Of a stretch of DNA of 64,000 nucleotides, positions 52,384-60,745 are shown piece by piece. The stretch comes from Rhodococcus sp. ARC_M5 (GTDB lineage Bacteria > Actinomycetota > Actinomycetes > Mycobacteriales > Mycobacteriaceae). Made by a program: the position numbers and the translations under genes. Each line of letters begins with the position of its first letter. The stretch's first letter is position 1. The notes under the pieces are model-generated. The model did not search any database and was not told the DNA's origin. It worked only from the letters and a program-made list of their open reading frames with translations. The DNA lies in assembly GCF_022810405.1 (NCBI RefSeq), contig NZ_JALGQE010000010.1:119495-183494 (forward strand). Direction: 5' to 3'.

Positions 52384-52914
52384 ATGACCGTCGAGCCCAT
52401 TCACACCGAACGCCTGACGCTGCGTCTGTACGAACCCGACGACGCAGACAGGGTTCTCGCCTACTACAGCGATCCAGAAGTCTGCCGCTATCTGCTCCAC
52501 GAAGCGTGGACCCACGCCGATGCGGTTGCGGCGGTGGGTAAACGGATGAAGCGGCAAGGATTGCACACCCAGGTGCTGGCGATGGTCGTCGAACACGAGC
52601 GAACGGTGGTGGGCAACGTCGAGGCCTGGTTGATCGACGGTTCCCCGGCGCTCGTCGAGCTCGGGTGGACGTTCTCCCCCGCCGTCGCGGGCCGCGGATA
52701 TGCCACCGAGGCGGTCAACGCGTTGATCGAGCACGTGTTCTCGATACCCCAGATCCACCGCGTCAGCGCACAGCTGGACGGACGCAACGACGCGTCGGCC
52801 CGGTTGGCGGCCCGCGTCGGGATGCGTCAGGAAGCGCACTTTCGCCAGAACTGGTGGTGCAAGGGTGAATGGACGGACACCCTCGTGTACGCGATGTTGC
52901 GCGAGGATCGCTGA
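52384..52914 (+). CDS. GNAT-family N-acetyltransferase (RimJ/RimL type)
   Basis: This 176-residue protein has the RimJ-like opening TERLTLRLYEPDDADRVLAYYSDPEV. The acetyl-CoA-binding segment is FSPAVAGRGYATEAVNALIEHVF (about 97-119), and it ends with the HRVSAQLDGRNDASARLAARVGMRQEAHFRQNWW pattern. Such enzymes acetylate small molecules, antibiotics or protein N-termini; the substrate is not evident. It is divergent from ssuC and monocistronic. Confidence 0.88.
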   Translation: MTVEPIHTERLTLRLYEPDDADRVLAYYSDPEVCRYLLHEAWTHADAVAAVGKRMKRQGLHTQVLAMVVEHERTVVGNVEAWLIDGSPALVELGWTFSPAVAGRGYATEAVNALIEHVFSIPQIHRVSAQLDGRNDASARLAARVGMRQEAHFRQNWWCKGEWTDTLVYAMLREDR

Positions 52915-53022
52915 CGTCCATCATGCAACGTTCACCTCTGCGTCGGTTCCGCGACATCGGCCGGTGACCGTGGTGCGACAGTCTCCGGGGAACTTCACTC
53001 GAACTCATGGGAGTTTCACCGA

Positions 53023-54090
53023 ATGGTCTCGCGTCGCAGAGCTGCTCTACTGGGCACACTTGCATTGATCTCTGTTGTGTCCACGTCGATGGGTGCCGTT
53101 GCCACGGCTGCCCCGGTTCGGACCGCATCTCCGCTGTGCCAGGTCGCAGGCCTGCTTCCCTCCGGATCTTCGGCGGGCCTCGGTTACCAATGTGCAGAAG
53201 CGGGTGAGCTTCTGAATCTCCCGATCGGTGAGGTGCGCGCGACGCAGCCCTCGCTCGGGTACGACGAGGTGTACTACAAGCTCGGTCGCTACACACTCGG
53301 CAAGGACGAAATCAACAAGAAGTTCGACGACTGGTGCGAGGCCAACGGCCAGGAAGAGGCCGCCTCCGCGTTACCCGATGCACGACTGGACAACCCGTCG
53401 TCGTTCACCTGCACCGTCCCCGTCGGCCAGGAAACGCCCGACACCATCGCGCCGATGAAGACCGTTGTCATCGGGCCTGGTGGCGTGCCGTACCTGACCG
53501 ACGGACACCACACGCTGACCTCGTTCTACGAAACGGCCGACGGTGGACCGAATCTGCATCTTCGACTTCGGGTGGTCGCGAACCTCAGTGACCTGAGCAC
53601 CGCCGACTTCTGGGCGCGAATGAAGGCCGAGAAGTGGGTGTGGAACTACGACGTCGACGGCAACGAGGTTCCGGTGGAACAACTGCCGTCGGGAGTCGGT
53701 CTCGCCAAGTTCCAGAACGACAAGTACCGCAGCCTGACGTATTTCGCGCGCGACATCGGGTTCACACCCGGAACCATTCCGTTCCAGGAATTCTATTGGG
53801 GTGCATGGGTGCGCGACTCCGGTGCCGTCGACATCAGCGGATGGGACAGCACCAACCTGGCGAGCTACCTGAGCACCGTCGAGTCGGTGTCGCGCGCCCA
53901 GGTCGCCGCACCGAAAGACGCGGTGATCGACAGTGGCCGCACCGCAGCGGAACTCGGCGCTCTGGGCGCGTGGAACGACGGGAAGGCAGCCTCCAAGGGC
54001 GAATTCGGAAAGCTGTCGGCACCGTACTCGGACGACAAGCCGGGCAAATTGGCCTACGCATTGCAGTACAAGATGGGACTGCCGAAGTAG
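53023..54090 (+). CDS. Secreted ParB-like (ParBc_2) protein
   Basis: This 355-residue exported protein has an Arg-rich signal peptide (MVSRRRAALLGTLALISVVS, cleaved near ATAAP). The mature domain contains LPIGEVRATQPSLGYDEVYYKLGRYT and GVPYLTDGHHTLTSFYE, the hallmarks of the putative ParB-like nuclease family ParBc_2, in which the DGHHT segment forms the active site. Members in actinobacteria are often secreted and uncharacterised. A GGGAG site is 9 bases before the ATG. It stands alone. Confidence 0.82.
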   Translation: MVSRRRAALLGTLALISVVSTSMGAVATAAPVRTASPLCQVAGLLPSGSSAGLGYQCAEAGELLNLPIGEVRATQPSLGYDEVYYKLGRYTLGKDEINKKFDDWCEANGQEEAASALPDARLDNPSSFTCTVPVGQETPDTIAPMKTVVIGPGGVPYLTDGHHTLTSFYETADGGPNLHLRLRVVANLSDLSTADFWARMKAEKWVWNYDVDGNEVPVEQLPSGVGLAKFQNDKYRSLTYFARDIGFTPGTIPFQEFYWGAWVRDSGAVDISGWDSTNLASYLSTVESVSRAQVAAPKDAVIDSGRTAAELGALGAWNDGKAASKGEFGKLSAPYSDDKPGKLAYALQYKMGLPK

Positions 54091-54231
54091 TTCGTCCTTC
54101 GACCCGACCGGTGCCAGGTCAGGTACGACAGTTCTGGAGCCACCGATTCCTTACCCAGAACGAGCTTCTCATGCGATGTGGGCTTATTCAGCACATACCG
54201 CACTGGCGGTGACAGTTCGAGGTCACGTGGC

Positions 54232-55059
54232 CTAGTTGGTTTCGATGCGGTCCAAGTAGGCCTTTCGAGCATTGCTATCGACATCCTGGAGCAGGACGTG
54301 CTCGGCGCGCAAGACTTTGATGATCGGAGCGAGCATTCGGCGCGGCAATACGTTCTGAAGCTGACTGACCTTGCCGGCGAGACGAGTCACCCGAACCTGT
54401 GGCTTCGGGTGGGCGATGAGATCGGCGATCGCGTCGGCAATCTCCTGTGGTTCCGCGTTGCGCAGCAACTTCGGCTTGCCGGCACCTAGCGTCAACTCCG
54501 TATTCACGAATGTCGGCATGACGCAGGAGAATTCGACTCCACTGTTGCGGTATTCCCGGCGCAGGGTCTCGGTGAGTGCCTTCACGGCGTGCTTCGTCCC
54601 GCAGTACGCGGCCACACCGGGGAAGTAGCCTTCCCCCGCCAGCGACGCGATATTGATGACGTGACCAGCGCGGCGCGGCAGCATCCGTTGCAGTGCCTGC
54701 TTCGAACCCCACATGACGCCGAGGACGTTGATCTCGACCTGACGTCGGGTGATCTTGTCCGACTCCTCGTGGAACCATCCGGTCGGCATGATGCCGGCGT
54801 TGTTGACCAGGACGTCGATGGGACCGAGTTCGGACTCGACCATATCCAAGAACTCGGCAAACGATGCGGGGTCCGTGACGTCCAGTCGCGCGTACGCCGT
54901 GATGTCGAGTTCGGTGACAGCCTCTTTCATCTGCACTTCGTCGATGTCTCCGATAGCGACGCGGGCACCGTCTGCGACCAGGCGCTTGGCCGTGTCGAAG
55001 CCGATGCCACGGGCACCGCCCGTGATTGCGATTACCTTGCCGGAAATGTTGCTGCTCAT
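54232..55059 (-). CDS. Short-chain dehydrogenase/reductase
   Basis: ATG 55059 (AAGGA upstream) gives a 275-residue SDR with TGGARGIG (14-21), NNAG, a serine in INIASLAGEG and catalytic YCGTK. The C-terminal extension of about 60 residues, with LAHPKPQVRVTRL-like sequence, is typical of a membrane-near subgroup of actinobacterial SDRs. It overlaps the aldehyde dehydrogenase gene by 4 bases, so the two work together, perhaps converting an alcohol to an aldehyde and then an acid. Confidence 0.86.
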   Translation of the reverse strand: MSSNISGKVIAITGGARGIGFDTAKRLVADGARVAIGDIDEVQMKEAVTELDITAYARLDVTDPASFAEFLDMVESELGPIDVLVNNAGIMPTGWFHEESDKITRRQVEINVLGVMWGSKQALQRMLPRRAGHVINIASLAGEGYFPGVAAYCGTKHAVKALTETLRREYRNSGVEFSCVMPTFVNTELTLGAGKPKLLRNAEPQEIADAIADLIAHPKPQVRVTRLAGKVSQLQNVLPRRMLAPIIKVLRAEHVLLQDVDSNARKAYLDRIETN

Positions 55060-56597
55060 GCGTGGTCCTTGTCCTTTGTGCGGCCGAGGATTCGGCCGAG
55101 GTCTCGTGCAACCAACATGCGCAGTAGTCCACCCACTGCTTTCATCTTGGTCGGGCTGTAGGGGTACCAGAGTGGTTCGGCGTGCAACGTCGGAACTCGC
55201 GGTGCTGTTATCGACTGAACCCGGCAGTACTTCCGAACGCCTTGTGCCCCACCCAAACGCGCCCCGACACCGGAGTCCTTCCATCCGCCGTGCGGCAGCC
55301 CGAACTCGAACAAGTTGATGAAGGCGTCGTTGATGTTGACTGCGCCGGCCTCGATCTGTCGCGCAACGGCCATGCCGCGTTTGATATCACTGGTCCACAC
55401 CGTTGCGGACAGGCCGAACGGTGAGTCGTTCGCCAGCCGGATCGCCTCGGCCTCATCGGCCACTTTCATCACCGGGATGGTCGGACCGAACGTCTCGTCC
55501 CGCATGCAGGCCATCGAATGGTCCACGTCGACAAGGACAGTGGGCTCGTAGAACGTGCCGGTCGAACCCGGTTTGCCTCCGGTCACAGCGCGCGCCCCCG
55601 CTGCGATGGCCGAGGTGACTTGACCGTCGACGATCGTCTGCTGATCCGTAGTCGCCAATGCGCCCACGTCGTGGGCAAAGGACCGGTCGTCGGCACCTTG
55701 GCGTAGCGAGCCGACTTTCCGTGCGAGCTTTGCGACGAACTCGTCGTAGATCGGGGCTTCCACGTACACACGTTCGACAGAGATACACACCTGCCCAGAG
55801 TTCATCAGTCCGCCCCAAGTGACACCGTTGACCGCTCGATCGACGTCGGCGTCGGCCAGCACGATCGCCGGATCCTTGCCGCCGAGTTCGAGGCTGTACG
55901 GCTTGAGTTGCCCGGCGCAGGCCTGGGCGATCTTGCGACCCGTCGGGGTGGAACCGGTGAACTGGACGTAGTCGACCGCGTCGACCACCGCTTCGCCAGT
56001 AGCGCCCAGCCCGGTGACAATTCTCAGTATCGGCGGCGCGCCGATGTCAGTCCAGCCGCGCTCGATCAGCTGCGCAGTCAGCGGTGTCACCTCCGACGGC
56101 TTGATCAGCACGCCGGCGCCGGCCATCAGTGCGGGGATGCCGTCGATCAGCGGCATGACCAGCGGAAAATTCCACGGGGTGATGATTCCGACGACAGGAT
56201 AGGGCCGAAAAACCTTGAGCATCTTCTTCTGCATCGTCAGGAGTCCATGTGCCCCGACCGACTCGTCGGCCAGGAATTTCGCGCCATTGGAGTTGTAGTA
56301 GTTGATCAAATCGGCCATCATCGGCGCTTCGATTCGAGCTTCCGCCCGCGGTTTTCCGGTCTCGGACTGCAACACATCGGCGATCTCGTCGGCGTGATCG
56401 AGCAGCCAGTCGCGGAACTTCGCCAACCACGTGCTGCGCCCCTTGGCTCCGAGTGCCTCCCACGCAGGCTGCGCTGCGCGCACGTCACCGACGATCCGTT
56501 CCACTTCGGCTCTGCCGACGTTCGGTACCGTTCCGACCGCTCGGCCGTCTGCCGGATTCACGATCTCGATCTGCGGGTCTGTCGTAGTTGCGGACAT
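55056..56597 (-). CDS. Aldehyde dehydrogenase (succinate-semialdehyde dehydrogenase-like)
   Basis: From ATG 56597 the protein has 513 residues. It has PWNFP (141-145), the general base E237 in LELGGKD and catalytic C271 in SGQVCISVERVYV, so it looks fully active. The MSATTTDPQIEIVNPADGRAVGTVP opening and a long C-terminal tail (about 40 residues beyond the usual end) resemble SSADH-like dehydrogenases of Nocardiaceae. It is divergent from a PucR regulator and cotranscribed with the SDR gene. Confidence 0.9.
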   Translation of the reverse strand: MSATTTDPQIEIVNPADGRAVGTVPNVGRAEVERIVGDVRAAQPAWEALGAKGRSTWLAKFRDWLLDHADEIADVLQSETGKPRAEARIEAPMMADLINYYNSNGAKFLADESVGAHGLLTMQKKMLKVFRPYPVVGIITPWNFPLVMPLIDGIPALMAGAGVLIKPSEVTPLTAQLIERGWTDIGAPPILRIVTGLGATGEAVVDAVDYVQFTGSTPTGRKIAQACAGQLKPYSLELGGKDPAIVLADADVDRAVNGVTWGGLMNSGQVCISVERVYVEAPIYDEFVAKLARKVGSLRQGADDRSFAHDVGALATTDQQTIVDGQVTSAIAAGARAVTGGKPGSTGTFYEPTVLVDVDHSMACMRDETFGPTIPVMKVADEAEAIRLANDSPFGLSATVWTSDIKRGMAVARQIEAGAVNINDAFINLFEFGLPHGGWKDSGVGARLGGAQGVRKYCRVQSITAPRVPTLHAEPLWYPYSPTKMKAVGGLLRMLVARDLGRILGRTKDKDHA

Positions 56598-56689
56598 TGT
56601 CCCTCTACTCCTCGATGGCAACAAGAAGTCCATCGTCATTCTTTTCCGAGTGCGTCGATAGAGAGAAATATCCAAGTAGCCGAGTCACG

Positions 56690-56708
56690 ATTGTGCGCGG
56701 TGCACAAT
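56690..56708. promoter_or_regulatory. Dyad between aldehyde dehydrogenase and PucR genes
   Basis: ATTGTGC-GCGGT-GCACAAT is a perfect 7-bp inverted repeat ending 6 bases before the PucR GTG start. It lies 93 bases upstream of the aldehyde dehydrogenase start. The position over the PucR start region suggests autoregulation and control of the divergent operon. Confidence 0.6.
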
Positions 56709-56714
56709 TGTGGG

Positions 56715-57905
56715 GTGACCGATTTCAACCCGACGTCCTGGATCGGCGAGCTCGCGGCGAATCTGGTGAAGATGAGCGACGTTGCCGCCGTCATACAACG
56801 TCTCAACGACGAAATAGCTGCGGAACTGCCCCTGTTCGACTCCGACCTCGAACTTCGCCGCGACCTCGACGCCAGCACCGCAGGACAACTGCGGGCCTTC
56901 GTCGCGTATTTGCTTGCCGATGCCGATGACGTGCGTCCTGCAGTCGAGGCTGTGCACCTCGCCTGTACGATCGCGCGCCGAGGAATGGAGCTGTCAGTTC
57001 TGCTCCGGATCTACCGGCATGGGCAACAGGCTGCACTTCGGTATGCGAACGAGATGATCGAGACCCAGGATTGGCCCGAGGAAGGCCGGGTCGAGATTTT
57101 GACCGAGGTCTGGTCGCGCGCGACCGACTGGTTCAGCTTGTGCGTCGAGCAACTGATCACCGCTTACGCGGAAGAGCGTGAGCGATGGCTGCGCAGTGCG
57201 CTCACGCGGCGAAGGCAACAGGTCGAGGCGGTCCTGCGCGGAGACGCCGTCGACGTGACCGCGGCGGAAACCTCACTCGGCCATCCACTTCGACGCCGCA
57301 ACACCGCACTCGTCATCATTGCCGACAGCGAAACCGACGGCACGACAGGGCTCGAAGAATCAGCTGTCCGGCTGGCCGCAGTATTGGGCGCGCCCCGACC
57401 GCTGCTGGTCCCTGTCGGGTCGCGCACCCTCTGGGCTTGGCTCGCGACCGACCACACACCCGATCTGACTCTGTTGAACGCGACCACACGTCCCAAGGAC
57501 ATACGGATCGGTATCGGCATCACCGCCAACGGAGTAGAAGGCTTCCGGTCCAGCCACCGGGAAGCTGTTGCGGCACTCCAGGCCGATGCACGCCAGCTCG
57601 TGTTGTACTCGGATGTAGAACTGGTCAGCCTGCTCTCCGCAGATCGAACGGCACTGTCGACCTTCATCGACCGCACTCTCGGACGGCTGGCAGACGATGT
57701 CCACGCCCCGCTTCGGGACACCGTGATCGCCTACCTTGCGGAGGGTGTCGGCGGTGCCTCGACAACACTCGGCCTGCATCGCAACACCGTTCGCTATCGA
57801 CTAAGGCAAGCCGAGGACCTTCTGGGACACAGTCTGGAAACCGGAAGACTGGAACTGCACCTTGCCCTGGTCTGCGCAACCGCCGACACACAGAGCTTGA
57901 GCTGA
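56715..57905 (+). CDS. PucR/CdaR-type transcriptional regulator
   Basis: The GTG at 56715 gives 396 residues. The N-terminal half is helical. A GGDEF-like degenerate middle region precedes the family's C-terminal helix-turn-helix, VIAYLAEGVGGASTTLGLHRNTVRYRLRQAEDLLG (about 343-377). PucR-type proteins often activate adjacent alcohol or aldehyde catabolism genes. The divergent SDR-ALDH operon and the dyad between them make that the likely target. The ligand is unknown. Confidence 0.88.
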   Translation: MTDFNPTSWIGELAANLVKMSDVAAVIQRLNDEIAAELPLFDSDLELRRDLDASTAGQLRAFVAYLLADADDVRPAVEAVHLACTIARRGMELSVLLRIYRHGQQAALRYANEMIETQDWPEEGRVEILTEVWSRATDWFSLCVEQLITAYAEERERWLRSALTRRRQQVEAVLRGDAVDVTAAETSLGHPLRRRNTALVIIADSETDGTTGLEESAVRLAAVLGAPRPLLVPVGSRTLWAWLATDHTPDLTLLNATTRPKDIRIGIGITANGVEGFRSSHREAVAALQADARQLVLYSDVELVSLLSADRTALSTFIDRTLGRLADDVHAPLRDTVIAYLAEGVGGASTTLGLHRNTVRYRLRQAEDLLGHSLETGRLELHLALVCATADTQSLS

Positions 57906-58084
57906 CCGACAGAACCGCATCACTGCCGCTTCGGAACGCCCTTTCGGGTGGAAGTCCGATCCGCTTCAGCCTCCGCCGATGGGAAGTCCGGTGAGCGCGA
58001 GGAAGTCGTGGACCCAACGTCGTCGACGCCATCGACGACGAACGCCGCCGCATCGAGCGCGTTCGTGCAGCGTAAAGGAAATCT

Positions 58085-58112
58085 ATGCCCATCAGGCATG
58101 GATAACTGGCAT
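58085..58112. promoter_or_regulatory. GGCAT repeats upstream of the CoA-transferase gene
   Basis: ATGCC-CATCA-GGCAT (58085-58099) is a perfect 5-bp dyad, and a further GGCAT follows at 58108-58112. The cluster lies 77-104 bases before the CoA-transferase start in a 283-bp gap that otherwise holds no gene. It may be a regulator site for the downstream catabolic operon. No regulator is encoded nearby except PucR. Confidence 0.4.
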
Positions 58113-58188
58113 ATGAAGTCTTAGACAACAGGTACGTGCTGGACCAGAGTGATAGCGAACACATTCGCCAAACGATGGGATCTACTTC

Positions 58189-59346
58189 ATGTCCAGAGCA
58201 CCGTTGTCCGGAATCACAGTGATCGAGCTGGGTCACTACATTGCCGGACCGCTCTCTACCCAGATCCTCGCCGACCACGGGGCACGAGTCATCAAGGTGG
58301 AACCCATGGGTGGGGAAGCCGCGAGATCGGTGTTTCCCATCCACGAGCGGGAGAGCGCGTATTACGCCGCTGTCAACCGGGGCAAGGAGTCGGTGACCCT
58401 GGACCTGAAGCTAGAGGAGGACATGCGCCTGTTCGAAGCGATGTTGGCATCAGCTGACGCGTTCGTGACGAACTACCGCATCGCGACGCTCGAGAAGCTG
58501 CAGCTCACTCAGAAGCGACTCTTCGAAATCAATCCACAGCTGGTGTTCGTGCCCATCAGCGGTTACGGATTGGACGGTCCTTTGGCAGACAGGCCGGCGT
58601 TCGATGGCGCGATCCAGGCAGCGAGCGGCCTCATGCACGTGACCGGTGAACGCGGCGGTCAGCCCTTGCGTAGCGGCCTGTTCGTCCCTGACCACGTTGC
58701 TGGCATGCACGCGGCGTTCGCAGTACTGATGGGAGTTCAGGCTCGACTGTCCTCGGAAGTCGGGGGTGTGTACGACATTTCGATGTTGGACGTCACCGCG
58801 AGCATGCACCTGTTCAACTTCTCGCTTGTCGAGCAGTTCGGCGAGTCGCCGACGCGCATGGCGAACGCAAGTCTGAACACGTTCAGTGATGTGTTCGAGG
58901 GTTCGGACGGCTTCGTCTACATCGCAGCTGTGACTGATGCGATGTGGTCGAACCTCTGCGAGGTGATGGACCGCGCTGAACTCGCCGAACCCGGCACCGG
59001 ATACCCCTCGGTTCACGACCGTCGAAACAACTACGACTACCTGGTGGGTGCGGTCCAATCGTGGGCTGCCACGAAGTCGATCGATGAGATGCAGGCCCTT
59101 CTGCTCGAGAACAACATCCCGTTCGCCCCCATCGCGACCGTAGATGAAGTACTGGAGAACGAGCAGCTTCGTCATCGCGGCAAGTTCATCGACGTCAAGT
59201 ACAACGACGAGAGTTTCACGACGTTCGGACCGATCATTCCCACGCCCGCGGTGCCCAGCCATCACGTGGGCAGCGCCGGTGAGTGCAACGAGAGCATCCG
59301 CGAAGAGTTCGGTTCGCGAACTGTGCCCGCTGACGTCTTCTCCTGA
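58189..59346 (+). CDS. CaiB/BaiF-family CoA-transferase (family III)
   Basis: This 385-residue protein has the family III layout: GITVIELGHYIAGPLSTQILADHGARVIKVEP at the N-terminus and the catalytic aspartate D168 in LFVPDHVAGMHAAFAVL, matching Asp169 of formyl-CoA transferase. A C-terminal LLLENNIPFAPIATVDEVLENEQLRHRG segment follows. Such enzymes move CoA between acids, often activating an imported carboxylate. It leads a run of genes with a TRAP importer and an enoyl-CoA hydratase, so the imported acid is probably activated here. Confidence 0.9.
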   Translation: MSRAPLSGITVIELGHYIAGPLSTQILADHGARVIKVEPMGGEAARSVFPIHERESAYYAAVNRGKESVTLDLKLEEDMRLFEAMLASADAFVTNYRIATLEKLQLTQKRLFEINPQLVFVPISGYGLDGPLADRPAFDGAIQAASGLMHVTGERGGQPLRSGLFVPDHVAGMHAAFAVLMGVQARLSSEVGGVYDISMLDVTASMHLFNFSLVEQFGESPTRMANASLNTFSDVFEGSDGFVYIAAVTDAMWSNLCEVMDRAELAEPGTGYPSVHDRRNNYDYLVGAVQSWAATKSIDEMQALLLENNIPFAPIATVDEVLENEQLRHRGKFIDVKYNDESFTTFGPIIPTPAVPSHHVGSAGECNESIREEFGSRTVPADVFS

Positions 59347-59453
59347 CCGAGAGCCACATCCCCATCGGCGACCGAGAAGGTATGCCGCGAATTCCATGAC
59401 CACGCAGTGAGTGGACACCCCGTCTACTTGAAACCGATAAGCAGGCACTGAAA

Positions 59454-60596
59454 ATGACTCACATACATCGCCGATACTTCGCGCCTCTCGCCCTCGGCGC
59501 CGCGGTGCTCCTCGCTGTCAGCGGGTGCAGCGGTCAGGTGGGTGGAGCAAACGCAGCACGCTCCGACGGGCTCCTCACGATCGCCACATACCCCGTGGGT
59601 TCGGGAACCTACAACGAGCTTGCCGCGGTATCTGACGCGATGACTTCGGAGACCGATCGGTCCATCCGTCTCATTCCCGCGGACACTGGACCAGGTCGAG
59701 TCACCATGGTGATGGAAGGGCTGACGGACCTCGGTCGTCTGGGTGAGGAGTACTGGGACGCCTTCGAAGGTGCGAATGATTTCGCCACCGAGTCATGGGG
59801 GCCCACGGAGCTGAACGTGGTGTGGCACATTCCTGCATCGCTCGGAATCGCCGTCCCGGAGGACAGCGATATCAGGGTGCCAGCGGACCTCGAGGGTGTG
59901 CGCGTTCCCTACGTCGTCGCGAACCCTTCGGTGAACAACAAGATGGACGCAGCGTTGGCGTTGGGAGGCTTGACTCGGGACGACGTCGAAGAGGTGACCA
60001 TCGGCGGCTACTCCGAAGTTCCTGAAGCTCTGCGGGCCGGACGGGTCGATGTCATCCCCTTCAACTCGACGGCGTCAGCGATGCGAGAGCTGGACGCCCA
60101 GTTCGGGTTCAGATGGCTGGATCTGGAAGCCGCCGATGCACCAGCAACTGAGGCGACCGGCGAGATCGCGCCGACAGTGACCATCGAAGAAGTCATGAAT
60201 GCGGCCGGGATGACAGACGGAGCGAGTGCCGATGCGCTGACGTACGGGATCCCGATCGTCGCACGGCCCGACCAGGACGCAGACTTCGTCCATCAGTACA
60301 TCGTCGAGTTGGTCGGAACGTTCGACACCTACGCCGACAGTCTGACAGGAATGGGCAGTCACAAGATCGAAAACGTCGCTCACGAACCCTCGGTAGTTCC
60401 GTTCCACCCTGGACTGGTCCGGTTCCTCGAAGAGAACGATCTGTGGACCGCGGAAGCAGAGCAGAAGAACGAGGAGCTGAACTCGCGTGCAGACTCCCTC
60501 AGAGCAGAGTGGAAGAAGTACATCGATCAGACGCCGCAGGACGACGTCAACGATGTGACCTGGACGCGTTGGAAAGAAGCACGCGTGGACGACTAG
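59454..60596 (+). CDS. TRAP transporter TAXI-family substrate-binding lipoprotein
   Basis: This 380-residue lipoprotein has a lipobox (VSGC, cysteine about 25). The TAXI-family pattern follows: LLTIATYPVGSGTYNELAAVSDAM, a GLTDLGRLGEEYWDAFEG loop, VRVPYVVANPSVNNKMDAALALGGLT and a C-terminal VPFHPGLVRFLEENDLWTAE. TAXI proteins pass carboxylates or amino acids to a fused TRAP permease, which is encoded next. The function follows from this pairing and the family. Confidence 0.88.
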   Translation: MTHIHRRYFAPLALGAAVLLAVSGCSGQVGGANAARSDGLLTIATYPVGSGTYNELAAVSDAMTSETDRSIRLIPADTGPGRVTMVMEGLTDLGRLGEEYWDAFEGANDFATESWGPTELNVVWHIPASLGIAVPEDSDIRVPADLEGVRVPYVVANPSVNNKMDAALALGGLTRDDVEEVTIGGYSEVPEALRAGRVDVIPFNSTASAMRELDAQFGFRWLDLEAADAPATEATGEIAPTVTIEEVMNAAGMTDGASADALTYGIPIVARPDQDADFVHQYIVELVGTFDTYADSLTGMGSHKIENVAHEPSVVPFHPGLVRFLEENDLWTAEAEQKNEELNSRADSLRAEWKKYIDQTPQDDVNDVTWTRWKEARVDD

Positions 60597-60745
60597 GAGT
60601 CCTCGGAGCCAGTCGGGGCCGCTACCAGCGAGCTCGCAGAAGCACAGTGCCGCCCACACGCCCTATCGCCCTCCGCACGAGGGAGTGGAGCACACCCCAG
60701 ACGCGCGAAAACACCTGCCGTGCAATCTATTGAACTGAATGGAAA

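Noticed and set aside
58020..58074. Frame reading VVDAIDDERRRIERVRAA before a stop, looking like the C-terminus of a lost gene
   Set aside because: It is only about 20 codons, with a stop just upstream; too short to support a remnant.
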